The translations under genes and the position numbers were made by a program. From positions 496,001 to 560,000 of the forward strand of contig CAZDWJ010000001.1 in NCBI GenBank assembly GCA_964509195.1: a stretch of DNA of 64,000 nucleotides, read 5' to 3'. The DNA is from UBA4802 sp964509195 (GTDB taxonomy: Bacteria; Spirochaetota; UBA4802; UB4802). Below the pieces are notes generated by a model that was given only the letters and a program-made list of their open reading frames with translations, had not been told where the DNA came from and made no database searches. Of the stretch, positions 53,345-62,920 are shown one piece after another. Within the stretch, counting starts at the first letter, position 1. Each line of letters starts with the position of its first letter.

Positions 53345-54343
53345 CTATCGCCACACTCCTGAAATTGCTGTTCCACATATGCAATTTCCGTTATAAAGGT
53401 TTGTGCGCATCACGTTAAAACCACTTCTTACTATCAAATCACGCCCACATGATGGACACCGGGTGACCGAGCGCTCTCTGATATTACCTAAATATATATA
53501 TTTAATTCCTGCTTTATAGGCAATGTCATACGCCTGCTTTAGAATACGCAAAGGTGTGGGCGGGACGTTTGTCAACTTGTGTGCAGGGTAAAAGGCTGTA
53601 AAATGGAGCGGAACATCAGTACCTAGATTCTGCACAAACCAATCTACAAGCTTTTGTATCATGGCTGTATCGTCATTGTGATTAGGTATAAGAAGGTTGG
53701 TGACCTCAATCCACACATTCATTTCTTTAAGAATGGTTAATGTTTTTAGCACTGGCTCTAAATGCGCCTTGCATATTTTTTTATAAAACTCATCATCAAA
53801 TGCTTTCAGGTCAACATTAGCAGCGTCAATGTGCTGGTAAAGCTCACGCAATGGCTCTTGGTTAATAAATCCGTTGGTAACCATGACGTTTTTAATGCCA
53901 GCGGCATGTGCCTTCTGTGCGGTTTCAAGAACGTACTCAATGTTTATGCTAGGTTCATTGTACGTGTAAGATATCGACTGGCATTCATACTGTTGGGCCA
54001 GTGTCACACAATTATCTGATGTGAGTGTATGACAGAACACATCATTGGGTGAGCTTGTTGACAATTCCCAGTTCTGGCAGTGCATGCACTTGAGATTGCA
54101 CCCAACTGTGCCAAGTGAAAACGATCTGCTGCCGGGCAAAAAATGGTACAGGGGCTTTTTTTCTATTGGGTCAACATGCGTGGCACATGGCTTTTCATAA
54201 ATTAAAGAATAAAGGGTGCCACTCTTATTGTGGCGTGCAGCGCAAATGCCACTTTTCCCTTCTTTGATAACACAGTTGTGAGGACACAGCACACATTGTA
54301 CTGTGCCATCATCACACTTTAGGTAGTACAGTGCTTCCTTCAT
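53345..54343 (-). CDS. amrS: AmmeMemoRadiSam-system radical SAM protein
   Basis: 332 aa. The radical SAM cluster motif is Cys82-x3-Cys86-x2-Cys89 (GCNLKCMHCQNW). An N-terminal Cys-rich segment (VLCPHNC, GICAARHN) and a C-terminal zinc-ribbon-like CPSCGRD and CICG are as in the PflA-like AmrS family. These enzymes are normally linked with Memo-like and AMMECR1-like proteins, which are absent here. The final codons TGG-CGA-TAG coincide with the GGCGATAG repeat. It starts 24 bp after the CsgG/TPR gene; no strong ribosome site is seen. Confidence 0.9.
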   Translation of the reverse strand: MKEALYYLKCDDGTVQCVLCPHNCVIKEGKSGICAARHNKSGTLYSLIYEKPCATHVDPIEKKPLYHFLPGSRSFSLGTVGCNLKCMHCQNWELSTSSPNDVFCHTLTSDNCVTLAQQYECQSISYTYNEPSINIEYVLETAQKAHAAGIKNVMVTNGFINQEPLRELYQHIDAANVDLKAFDDEFYKKICKAHLEPVLKTLTILKEMNVWIEVTNLLIPNHNDDTAMIQKLVDWFVQNLGTDVPLHFTAFYPAHKLTNVPPTPLRILKQAYDIAYKAGIKYIYLGNIRERSVTRCPSCGRDLIVRSGFNVMRTNLYNGNCICGTAISGVWR

Positions 54344-54367
54344 AGCAGTAAAAGCACAATGATATAG

Positions 54368-56029
54368 TTAGCGATAGTAACCGGATAAACGGTTATATGA
54401 ATTGCGATAGTCCTGATTATTGGGATCACGCTTTAATGCTTCGCCGTACCAGTACAATGCTTTGTTATAATTTTGAAATTTATTTTCATACAGCCAGCCT
54501 AAATAGCCTGCAGACCATGCGTAGTCTTTGTTGTCATTATGTGCTTTTTCAAGGTATGGAATTGCATCATTATATTTGCCCTGCTGCACAAGGCACCAGC
54601 CTAAGTTGGCCAGACTGTAGCGGTATGATGGGTCAAATTTAAGCGATTGTTTAAAATAGTCTATAGCTTTGGTATAATCAGCCTTTAGCAGATATACATA
54701 CCCTATCTCGCTTAATGTTTGCGCATCATCGTTTTTAAGCTTCAGCGCTTTAAAAAATGCATCCAGTGCTTCATCAAGCCTGTTTAAGTTACGATAGCCA
54801 ATACCCAGATTACGTAATCCTAAAATGTAGTTAGGATATTTTGTTACAGCCATTTTGTACATTTCCAGCGCCTTATCATACTGGCCTCGTTTTTCATAGA
54901 TTACCCCTAAATTCATATAACCAATAACATAATTATCATCAATGTCTATGGCATTTTTGATATACGTAAAAGCTGTATCCAAATCACCACGGTCTAAATA
55001 GATAATTCCTAAGTTATTATGTGCATCTACTAAAAACTTATTCTTTTCAATTGCCTGCTTCAAATACATTTCTGATTTGGGGATATCATAGGCATAGATT
55101 TTGCTTAATAGCAGATATCCTTCGCCGTTGTTGGGATTTATTTCAAGCGCCTTGCGTGTTTCTTCTTCGCACAGTGTCCATTTATTGGGGACCTTTTTTT
55201 GGTCAACTTCCTGATAATAACGGGCAAGTGATAAATGCGCTTCATCCAAATTGGGATTGAGAGATAATGCTTTTTTACTGCTCTGAAATGATTTTTCAAT
55301 TAGGGTGGGATCTGTTGTGTTATGGTATTCCCTGAGTTCCCATGAACGCAGTGAGTATGCTTTCCCAAGGCCCGCATAGGCTATTGCATAGTTGGGGTCA
55401 ATAGATATTGCTTTCTGGTACATTTCTATGGCTTTGGTATAGTCAAGTTGATAGAGCAAAAACTTTTGACCGCGAACAAAATATTCATACGCACTAATGT
55501 TGTTAGTATCATTCTTAACAATTTTTGTTTTTGTTTCTGAGGTTATTGTTGTTTCATTTTTTTCTATTATTCCCAGTGCCAGGGAATCCTGAAGATTAAA
55601 TATATCATTTAGCAATCCGGTAACCTGTACCTGATTGATGACGGCATGTGACTGCACATCAACAATCTTTGCAGTAATGCGTATCTGATTGCCAAATTTC
55701 TGAAAATTGCCAACTACAAGGATATTAGCTCCTAACGCTTTGCCGGCCTCAACCGTATTTTCATCAATGAGCCCGGATTGGGAAAGCTGAAGTTCGCCAA
55801 TGATTTTGTCAACGTTGACTCTATCTACAAGAATATATTCCTGCACATTACGCAACTTGTATGATATGGTATCAGCAATACCAATGCACAGCCAGTCAAA
55901 ATTTTTATCTTTTGAAAGGTTGGTAAATGCAGTCACCCCTATAACTTTCTTTCCTGGTATTGCACTTACAGAAAGAGCTATAGCTACAAAGAAGATAATT
56001 ATTAATGTTGTTAGTCTGGTATATTTCAT
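54368..56029 (-). CDS. Exported CsgG/FlgO-like domain plus TPR repeat protein
   Basis: 553 aa from ATG 56029 (GTGAGG six bases upstream). Cleavable signal ending near ALSVSA. Residues about 25-145 follow the CsgG/FlgO/TolB-N pattern (IGVTAFTNLSKDKNFDWLCIGIADTISYKL, then LVDRVNVDKII, and LGANILVVGNFQKFGNQIRITAKIVDV). About ten TPR repeats fill residues 185-550. It is probably a periplasmic scaffold; no partner is known. Upstream is 200 bp of AT-rich spacer with no clear promoter. Confidence 0.8.
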   Translation of the reverse strand: MKYTRLTTLIIIFFVAIALSVSAIPGKKVIGVTAFTNLSKDKNFDWLCIGIADTISYKLRNVQEYILVDRVNVDKIIGELQLSQSGLIDENTVEAGKALGANILVVGNFQKFGNQIRITAKIVDVQSHAVINQVQVTGLLNDIFNLQDSLALGIIEKNETTITSETKTKIVKNDTNNISAYEYFVRGQKFLLYQLDYTKAIEMYQKAISIDPNYAIAYAGLGKAYSLRSWELREYHNTTDPTLIEKSFQSSKKALSLNPNLDEAHLSLARYYQEVDQKKVPNKWTLCEEETRKALEINPNNGEGYLLLSKIYAYDIPKSEMYLKQAIEKNKFLVDAHNNLGIIYLDRGDLDTAFTYIKNAIDIDDNYVIGYMNLGVIYEKRGQYDKALEMYKMAVTKYPNYILGLRNLGIGYRNLNRLDEALDAFFKALKLKNDDAQTLSEIGYVYLLKADYTKAIDYFKQSLKFDPSYRYSLANLGWCLVQQGKYNDAIPYLEKAHNDNKDYAWSAGYLGWLYENKFQNYNKALYWYGEALKRDPNNQDYRNSYNRLSGYYR

Positions 56030-56233
56030 ACAGCGCCTCACTGATAGAAGTTCTATTCCATGTGTTATACTTTACATATAATAATCATTAATAGGCAATA
56101 GTATAATATGTATAACTATTGCCTATAGTGTATGATTACTATATAGCATACATATACTTTAGAATAGTTAAGGAATACTTATATAAAAGATATAGTAATC
56201 GAGGGGGCAAAAAAAGTCATGCAAAAAATTTTA

Positions 56234-58675
56234 TTATATATATACATCTCGGGGTTTGCTTCCTTGCTGTGGGCCGATGTAACCTAACTCTTCCATGCGT
56301 TCAATAATGCGTGCAGCGCGATTGTAACCTATGGAAAGTCTTCGCTGTAGATACGATGCTGAAGCTTTTTTTGTTGTTTCAACAATTTTGACTGCTTCTA
56401 TGAAAAGTTCATCTTCGCCTTCTTCGTCATCGTCATCAAATTCAACCAGGCTTTGTTCAATATCAACATACCGTGGTTTTGCAACTTTTTTGAGGAATGC
56501 AACAATAGATGATAGTTCATCCTCTGAAATAAATGCTCCCTGGATACGAATAGGGAATGAACTCATTGGCGACTGATACAGCATATCACCTTTGCCAAGT
56601 AACTTTTCTGCGCCATTCTGGTCAATAATGGTGCGAGAGTCAGTTTTCTGTGCAACCTGGAATGCAATGCGGGCAGGGAAGTTTGCCTTTATAATCCCGG
56701 TGATAATATCAACCGAAGGCCTTTGCGTGGCAAGTACCAGATGAATGCCCACTGCACGTGCTTTCTGTGCAATGCGGGTAATGTATCCTTCTATTTCTTT
56801 TGCGGCAACCATCATGAGGTCAGCCAATTCATCCATGATAATGACAATGTAGGGCAGGTATTCGCCAGATTTGTTGCGCTCAACTATCTGATTATAGCGG
56901 TCTATGTCACGGGTGTTGTATTCTGAAAGCAGATAGTAGCGGCGCTCCATCTCCATCATTGTCCACTTCAATGCCTTTGGCACCATAAATGGTTCAATGA
57001 TTACAGGTGTTAGCAGATGTGGTATGCCATTGTAGATTTGTAACTCAACAAGCTTAGGATCTACCATAATAAACCGTACATAGTTTGGGTCATAGTTGTA
57101 CACCAGGCTTGTGATGATAGAATGCACACAGACAGATTTACCAGCTCCGGTTGCCCCGGCAATGAGAAGGTGCGGCAGTTTTTTAAGGTCAATAATAACA
57201 GGCTTACCCATAATGTCCTTGCCAAGCCCTACTTTCAGGCGCCCCTGCTGATGGGTATATTCTGGTGAAAGAATAATATCTTTAAGTGTTACCGTCTCAC
57301 GTACTTTGTTGGGGATCTCAACGCCTATAGCTTTTTTCCCGGGTATGGGTGCCACAACGCGTACACGGGAAGCAGCCAGTGCCATCGCAATATCATCAGC
57401 AAGTCCCACAATGCGGTTGACCTTAATACCCGGAGCTATCTGTAATTCATATAATGTGATAACGGGGCCACGGTTAACATTGATAACTTTTGATTCAATG
57501 CCAAAATCGCGAAGGGTGTTCACCAAAAGCTCTGAATTCTTTGCAATCTCCTGTTTATAGCCTGTTTCATCCACTGCAGCATGTTGTTTTAAAAAATCAA
57601 CAGGGATGCTGTATTTCTGATTAATAGGGATTTCTTCAAACACATTGCGGGCAACCACGTCTTCTTCATCGTCTACTGTATCATCATCACATTCGTATTC
57701 TTCTTCCGTAATTTCATCAACATCCTGGATTTCATGTTCATCTATGGCATTTTCTTTTTCAATTGCTTCATCATTTTCTGGCGTAAGTTCTATCACTACA
57801 TTGGTGATAGTGGCTGATTGTGGTGGGGTTTCTTTTTCAATGTCACCATCAGTGGTAATTACACTTGATTGATGGTGGTGATGCAGTGTAATAATATCGG
57901 CAGATGAATTATGGTGTGGAGTCATTATGTGTAAATTTTGTAAATAATTATTATTATAATATGAGCTATCGCCCTTATGATTGAGAATGTTATCATATTC
58001 AATGAGCTTTGGTTTTTTAGCCTGAGCTTTAGTGTAGAGTGTAATTTTTGTTTTTGTTATCCATGGCAGCTTTCTTCTTGTATCAAATGATTGTATATTA
58101 ACAAGAGGAATGGAATCCTTGTTTTTAAAAAGCACTATCTTTGAATACAGCATGGCAGCAACTTTTGTAAGCGAGTCAAATCGATTGCCTTCTAAAAAGT
58201 AGCTAAGTGATACTATGCCAAGCAAAATAAGTGAAATAAGTACCAGTACTGCTGTGGTAATCCATGCTCCGGTTGTCCCCATGATGGTAGTAAATACATG
58301 GTAGAGTGCTATGCCCACCACACCGCCTGCCAACGGTGTAACAGTCTGTGGCCAGATAATCGTAACAAGCAGTGAAGCTGTTACCATAGAAAAGGCAACA
58401 GCAAAGATATGTTCAAGCACCGGTTCAATTGATTTATATTTTACCAGACCCCAGCCAGCAAGCAATAGTATGACAACCACAAAATATGAAGCAATGCCAA
58501 ATGATATCCTGAGTACCTGGGCAACAAGCACCCCAAGGGGGCCAAGTATGTTCTGTACCGGCATTGCACCAAGAGCATCATAATCTGATATATGAAATGT
58601 TGCAAGTGAAAGAAATACAATGGCGGCAAAGCCCCACAGTATAACACACAGAATTTCATTAAAACGCGTGGTCAT
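56234..58675 (-). CDS. ftsK: DNA translocase FtsK/SpoIIIE
   Basis: 813 aa. Four N-terminal membrane helices (about 10-165) anchor it at the septum. A low-complexity acidic and His-rich linker (about 225-360) leads to the motor: Walker A GATGAGKS near residue 506, Walker B IVIIMDELADLM near 610. The C-terminal gamma winged helix (about 745-813: ASASYLQRRLSIGYNRAARIIERMEELG) reads polarised DNA sequences. It pumps chromosomal DNA toward dif at division. It is the last gene of a dut-rnj-uppP-ftsK run. Confidence 0.95.
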   Translation of the reverse strand: MTTRFNEILCVILWGFAAIVFLSLATFHISDYDALGAMPVQNILGPLGVLVAQVLRISFGIASYFVVVILLLAGWGLVKYKSIEPVLEHIFAVAFSMVTASLLVTIIWPQTVTPLAGGVVGIALYHVFTTIMGTTGAWITTAVLVLISLILLGIVSLSYFLEGNRFDSLTKVAAMLYSKIVLFKNKDSIPLVNIQSFDTRRKLPWITKTKITLYTKAQAKKPKLIEYDNILNHKGDSSYYNNNYLQNLHIMTPHHNSSADIITLHHHHQSSVITTDGDIEKETPPQSATITNVVIELTPENDEAIEKENAIDEHEIQDVDEITEEEYECDDDTVDDEEDVVARNVFEEIPINQKYSIPVDFLKQHAAVDETGYKQEIAKNSELLVNTLRDFGIESKVINVNRGPVITLYELQIAPGIKVNRIVGLADDIAMALAASRVRVVAPIPGKKAIGVEIPNKVRETVTLKDIILSPEYTHQQGRLKVGLGKDIMGKPVIIDLKKLPHLLIAGATGAGKSVCVHSIITSLVYNYDPNYVRFIMVDPKLVELQIYNGIPHLLTPVIIEPFMVPKALKWTMMEMERRYYLLSEYNTRDIDRYNQIVERNKSGEYLPYIVIIMDELADLMMVAAKEIEGYITRIAQKARAVGIHLVLATQRPSVDIITGIIKANFPARIAFQVAQKTDSRTIIDQNGAEKLLGKGDMLYQSPMSSFPIRIQGAFISEDELSSIVAFLKKVAKPRYVDIEQSLVEFDDDDEEGEDELFIEAVKIVETTKKASASYLQRRLSIGYNRAARIIERMEELGYIGPQQGSKPRDVYI

Positions 58676-58704
58676 ATGTGCTAAAGAGTAATCCTATTTT
58701 AGTG

Positions 58705-59538
58705 TTATTGCAAAAACAAAATAATCAGTGCAACCATCCCCGCTGCAATAGTGTAATACCCAAAGTAATGCAGGTGAAGTGATTGTAGCATCGCAATGAG
58801 AAGCTTCAGCGATGCTATTGCTACAATGAATGTGACAACCATAGCAATCACAACGGGAATCCCAAAATCAAAAAAATCAATTGCACCAAGCTTACGTGAT
58901 TCTAAAAGGCCTGCTCCAATGATAACAGGTATTGCCATTAAAAAAGAAAATTTACCCGCTTCTTTGGGCTCTAACCCCGCAATCAGGCCTCCAGTAATGG
59001 TGCTTCCCGAACGTGATATGCCAGGCAAGATTGCAACTGCCTGAAACAGCCCCACCAGCAATGCCTGCAGCAGTCCCATCTCTTCACATTTTCGGCTTTT
59101 TTTGGGTAATTTATTAGACGCTAAAAGCATTATGCCGTTGATAATCAACAAGACAGCGACAATACCTGGGCGTGCAATAGACATCTCGATGTAATTGTTA
59201 AAAAAAAGGCCAACAAAAGCAGCCGGAAATGAGGCAATTACTATACTGAGCGCAAATCGGCAGTGTACGCCAAAAGTTTTTTTCGTAATTTCGGCGATAG
59301 TTCCGGTAATCAGCCGTGCGATGTCATCATAGTAAAAAATAATAATTGCTGCTAAGCTTGCCAGATGCAGTGCAACGTTGAAGAAAAGCTTGGCGCCTGG
59401 ATCCATTGTGCTAAATATGGCGTGCACCTGAGGTATAGCTTCCAAAAGTGCAAGGTGCCCCGATGAGGACACTGGTAAAAATTCGGTAACACCCTGGATG
59501 ATACCAAGAATACAGAATACAACAATGATATAGGCCAT
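58705..59538 (-). CDS. uppP: Undecaprenyl-diphosphatase
   Basis: 277 aa polytopic membrane protein. Recycles undecaprenyl pyrophosphate for peptidoglycan and LPS synthesis. The BacA/UppP signatures are intact: GVTEFLPVSSSGHLALLE near the N-terminus and PGISRSGSTITGGLIAGLEPKEAGKFSFL in the second half. AGGAG within the end of rnj serves ATG 59538, which starts one base after the rnj stop codon. Confidence 0.95.
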   Translation of the reverse strand: MAYIIVVFCILGIIQGVTEFLPVSSSGHLALLEAIPQVHAIFSTMDPGAKLFFNVALHLASLAAIIIFYYDDIARLITGTIAEITKKTFGVHCRFALSIVIASFPAAFVGLFFNNYIEMSIARPGIVAVLLIINGIMLLASNKLPKKSRKCEEMGLLQALLVGLFQAVAILPGISRSGSTITGGLIAGLEPKEAGKFSFLMAIPVIIGAGLLESRKLGAIDFFDFGIPVVIAMVVTFIVAIASLKLLIAMLQSLHLHYFGYYTIAAGMVALIILFLQ

Positions 59539-59539
59539 A

Positions 59540-61186
59540 TCATATCTCCTGGATAATTGTTTCGATAAGTGGTGTATTGTTGGTAAAGCGGTGAGCTATC
59601 ATTTTGGCAAGCTTTTTTACTGCTACAGAAAGGTGTTCGGGGGAGGTATTTTGTAACAATTGTTTCTCAATGGTGTTAGACAGTTCCTTGTGAAGTACCT
59701 GGATAAATTTATCATTTTTTATGCCAATAAAACCTTTTGCAGTGATTAGTGGTGGATACAGTAATAAGCCATCTCCAATAACAATGCTTATGATGATGAG
59801 GCCATCGGATGCTAGGGCCTTTCGTTCAGCAATAATGTCATCTGAGATATCGCCAATATAGTTGCCATCAACATACACTGTGGAAAGCGAGATATTGCCT
59901 TTTTTCTCAAAACGATTCTGAGTAAGTTCTATAATGTCGCCATTTTTTGCAACGATGATATTCTGCTGTTTTATATTGAGTGAGGTGGCAAGTGTAGCAT
60001 GAGCTTTCAGGTGACGATATTCGCCGTGGACTGGTAAAAAGTATTTGGGTTGCGTCAAGGTTATCATTAATTTGAGCTCTTCCTGGGATGCGTGGCCTGA
60101 TACGTGAATCTCTTCATCCTGTTCATAGTATACATCCGCGCCCATCTGCATCAAGGAATTAATAACACTGTATACCATTCTTTCATTTCCCGGAATTACA
60201 GAGGCCGTAATAATTACGGTATCGCCAGCACCTATTCTGAAATGTTTATGCGTTCCTGTAGCCATTCGGGAAAGTGCTGACATTGGTTCGCCCTGTGAAC
60301 CAGTACACAGCACTACAAGTTTTTTGTGAGTGTATTTCCCAATATCTTTGGCATCTATTATAAGGTCTTTTTTGTATTTCAGGTATCCTAATTCAGTTGC
60401 TATCTCTACATTTTTCTGCATAGTAGTGCCGGATATCACAACTTTGCGGTTATATTTTTGCGATGCTTCCAGTACCTGCTGTATTCTGTGTATATTTGAG
60501 GCAAAGCTTGCTACAAATATGCGCCCCTTTGATTTTGCAAATATTTCTAAAAGCTTCTTTTTTAAAACTATCTCTGATGGTGTGTAACCAGGATTAGTTG
60601 CATTGGTGCTATCACTTATTAAAAGTAACACACCCTGCTGGCCATATTCTGCAAAGCGGTGCAGGTCGGCAACCTTGCCGTCCAATGGAGAATAATCAAT
60701 CTTGTAATCACCAGTATGAATAATAGTTCCTATTGGTGTTTTTATAGCAAGTCCCACACCATCAATGATTGAATGGTTCACCTGTAAAAACTCTATGACA
60801 AATGAGCCAATATGAATCATATCGCGTGGTTCAATCTCTATGAATGAAGGTGAGCTGACAGGTCGTTCTGCAAGCCTGCTTGTTACCAGCCCTAAGGTAA
60901 GTTTTGTTGCGTATACTGGTACATTTATCTTTTGTAGAAGAAATGGTATAGCACCAATGTGGTCCTCATGCCCATGGGTAATTATGATGCCTTTTACTTT
61001 GGTTCGGTGTTCAAGTATATAGCTAAAATCAGGTATCATGAAATCTATTCCGGGCGTTTCGCCATTGGGGAAAGTAATGCCACAATCTATTATTATCATT
61101 TCATTGTCGTATTCAATGACCATCATATTTCCGCCAATGGCATGAAGGCCACCTATCGGTATGATTCGTATTTTTTTCTCTTTCAT
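59540..61186 (-). CDS. rnj: Ribonuclease J
   Basis: 548 aa metallo-beta-lactamase/beta-CASP ribonuclease with 5'-3' exo- and endonuclease activity. The zinc-binding HGHEDH motif is at residues 71-76, followed by HTGDYKIDYSP, SDSTNA and the beta-CASP segment (RIFVASFASNIHRIQQ, GSQGEP, SGHASQEEL). The C-terminal domain is complete. The ATG overlaps the dut stop (ATGA). RNase J implies RNA decay that is not purely RNase E-type. Confidence 0.95.
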   Translation of the reverse strand: MKEKKIRIIPIGGLHAIGGNMMVIEYDNEMIIIDCGITFPNGETPGIDFMIPDFSYILEHRTKVKGIIITHGHEDHIGAIPFLLQKINVPVYATKLTLGLVTSRLAERPVSSPSFIEIEPRDMIHIGSFVIEFLQVNHSIIDGVGLAIKTPIGTIIHTGDYKIDYSPLDGKVADLHRFAEYGQQGVLLLISDSTNATNPGYTPSEIVLKKKLLEIFAKSKGRIFVASFASNIHRIQQVLEASQKYNRKVVISGTTMQKNVEIATELGYLKYKKDLIIDAKDIGKYTHKKLVVLCTGSQGEPMSALSRMATGTHKHFRIGAGDTVIITASVIPGNERMVYSVINSLMQMGADVYYEQDEEIHVSGHASQEELKLMITLTQPKYFLPVHGEYRHLKAHATLATSLNIKQQNIIVAKNGDIIELTQNRFEKKGNISLSTVYVDGNYIGDISDDIIAERKALASDGLIIISIVIGDGLLLYPPLITAKGFIGIKNDKFIQVLHKELSNTIEKQLLQNTSPEHLSVAVKKLAKMIAHRFTNNTPLIETIIQEI

Positions 61187-61617
61187 AAGCCTGTATGTCC
61201 AAAGCCTCCGTGGTTTCGTTTTGTTGGGGTTAATTCCAAAACCGCTTCAAATGTCACCTGTATAGTATGCGCAATGACCATCTGGGCAATGCGCATGTTA
61301 TTTTCAATAGTAAAGGGTTTGTCACTTAAGTTTATCACAATAATTTTTATTTCTCCACGATAATCAGCATCGATGGTGCCAGGTGTATTAAGAAGAGTAA
61401 TTCCATGATTAATGGCTAATCCGCTTCGGGGTCGTATTTGCGCTTCATAGCCAGGAGGAAGTTCTATAGAAACACCAGTAGGGATGAGAGCCCGTTGTAG
61501 TGGTTGCAGGACTATTGGCTTTTCCAGAAATGCATAAAGGTCAGCACCTGATGAATGAGGTGTTTGATACTCGGGTTTTTTTGCACCAGGTTGTAACGTA
61601 ATCTTTATTGTCTGCAT
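61183..61617 (-). CDS. dut: dUTP diphosphatase
   Basis: 144 aa trimeric dUTPase. All five motifs are visible: SGADLYA, RPRSGLAINHGI, GTIDADYRGEI, RIAQMVI and the C-terminal GGFGHTGL. It keeps uracil out of DNA and supplies dUMP. It is the first gene of the dut-rnj-uppP-ftsK run. No Shine-Dalgarno is seen; the -10 box ends only 8 nt before the ATG, so the mRNA may be leaderless. Confidence 0.96.
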   Translation of the reverse strand: MQTIKITLQPGAKKPEYQTPHSSGADLYAFLEKPIVLQPLQRALIPTGVSIELPPGYEAQIRPRSGLAINHGITLLNTPGTIDADYRGEIKIIVINLSDKPFTIENNMRIAQMVIAHTIQVTFEAVLELTPTKRNHGGFGHTGL

Positions 61618-61625
61618 GCTGAGAA

Positions 61626-61655
61626 ATTATAAAGTATTTTTATAATAGTTGTAAA
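61626..61655 (-). promoter_or_regulatory. Promoter of the dut operon, probably leaderless
   Basis: On the minus strand TTTACA (61655-61650) and consensus TATAAT (61631-61626) are 18 bp apart. Only 8 nt (61625-61618) separate the -10 from the dut ATG. Confidence 0.6.
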
Positions 61656-61671
61656 CACCTTTATATTATTA

Positions 61672-61699
61672 TTGACATTTTTTTGAAATAGTATAGAAT
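61672..61699 (+). promoter_or_regulatory. Candidate promoter of the diguanylate cyclase gene
   Basis: TTGACA (61672-61677) and TAGAAT (61694-61699), spacer 16 bp. Short inverted repeats follow: CCTA-aata-TAGG just downstream, then TATAGT and ACTATA arms near 61723-61743. These are possible operator sites. Confidence 0.45.
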
Positions 61700-61804
61700 C
61701 CTAAATATAGGATAGTTATTTAGTATAGTCCAGAATTTACTATACGTGTAAGTCATAAAGAATAATTAGTATTAAAATGCAAGAATTATTTTGAAGGGTA
61801 TATT

Positions 61805-62869
61805 ATGGAAGATAATGGCTTGACCTTTTTTGAAGAAACTGAACTTAGTCGGGAAGCTATTGAAGGATTAGAAAAAAAGATCTATGATCTGCGTAATCTA
61901 TTAGAACTGGGTATAAGCCTTTCGTCAAATTTGCAGTTTGAAAGCTTAGTTGAATCACTTCTCTACAGCTGTATTGGGCAGATGTTTGTTGAACAGGTAT
62001 CTCTTTTATTGCAAAAAGATATTGATGTAAATGATTTTTATATACATATGACCAAGGGATATGATAATGAATTTGAAGACAATGTACTATTGCATGAAAC
62101 TAGTCCGCTCGTAGGATTTCTGGAAAATAACCCTTACCCAATTGAGTATGAAACGCTTTTAGAATTGCCCGATCTGTTTGATGACCTCAAAGTAATAGCC
62201 TTTTTAAACCCGTATATTGTGGTTCCTTTAAAATCAAAAAATTCACTGATGGGGATTCTGCTTCTGGGAAAAAAAATAACCGGTAGTGGTTTTTCAAATT
62301 CAGAGAAGGAATTTTTGCATTATGTTGCACGGTTTGGCGCTGTTGCAGTTGAAAATTCTCGCCTTTATTTAATGTCAACACTGGACAGGATGACCAGGCT
62401 TTATATTCATCATTATTTTGAGATACGATTGTTTGAAGAGATGAAACGAAGCCAGCGGTATAATACACCACTTTCACTTATTATGTGTGATATAGACCAC
62501 TTTAAAAGATTCAATGATACTTATGGACACCTGCAGGGCGACAGTGTATTAAAAGAAGTAGCTGCAATATTTTTAAAAGACCTGCGTAAAATGGATATCC
62601 CCTGCCGGTATGGTGGTGAAGAATTTGCTGTGATATTGCCCCAGACTCGACTGGACCAGGCAGGTATAGTGGCGCAACGGCTACGCAAGATTGTTGAGCA
62701 ACACCCTTTTAAAGGAACAAATGGACCATTACATGTAACTATCAGTATTGGTGTAGCCCAGTATAATTCCACAAAAGATAGCACTATAAAAGAATTTATT
62801 GCTCGATCTGATAAAGCGTTGTACAAGGCAAAAGAGATGGGACGAAATAGAGTTGCCATCTTTAAATAA
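61805..62869 (+). CDS. GAF-GGDEF diguanylate cyclase
   Basis: 354 aa, soluble. GAF-like sensory domain at about 30-195, GGDEF domain at about 200-354. The active-site loop is Gly270-Gly-Glu-Glu-Phe274, and the product-inhibition site RKMD (261-264) is correctly placed five residues before it. It is expected to make cyclic di-GMP with feedback inhibition. AAGGG precedes ATG 61805. A TPR gene follows 51 bp later, possibly in the same transcript. Confidence 0.95.
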   Translation: MEDNGLTFFEETELSREAIEGLEKKIYDLRNLLELGISLSSNLQFESLVESLLYSCIGQMFVEQVSLLLQKDIDVNDFYIHMTKGYDNEFEDNVLLHETSPLVGFLENNPYPIEYETLLELPDLFDDLKVIAFLNPYIVVPLKSKNSLMGILLLGKKITGSGFSNSEKEFLHYVARFGAVAVENSRLYLMSTLDRMTRLYIHHYFEIRLFEEMKRSQRYNTPLSLIMCDIDHFKRFNDTYGHLQGDSVLKEVAAIFLKDLRKMDIPCRYGGEEFAVILPQTRLDQAGIVAQRLRKIVEQHPFKGTNGPLHVTISIGVAQYNSTKDSTIKEFIARSDKALYKAKEMGRNRVAIFK

Positions 62870-62920
62870 ATTGCCGATAGTAAATAAAAGAATAATTTTT
62901 TACTGCAAAGGTTTAGTATA

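Noticed and set aside
5374..59300. GGCGATAG as an FtsK-orienting (KOPS-like) sequence
   Set aside because: The ten copies are split five and five between strands, without the polarity such a signal needs; other roles remain possible.
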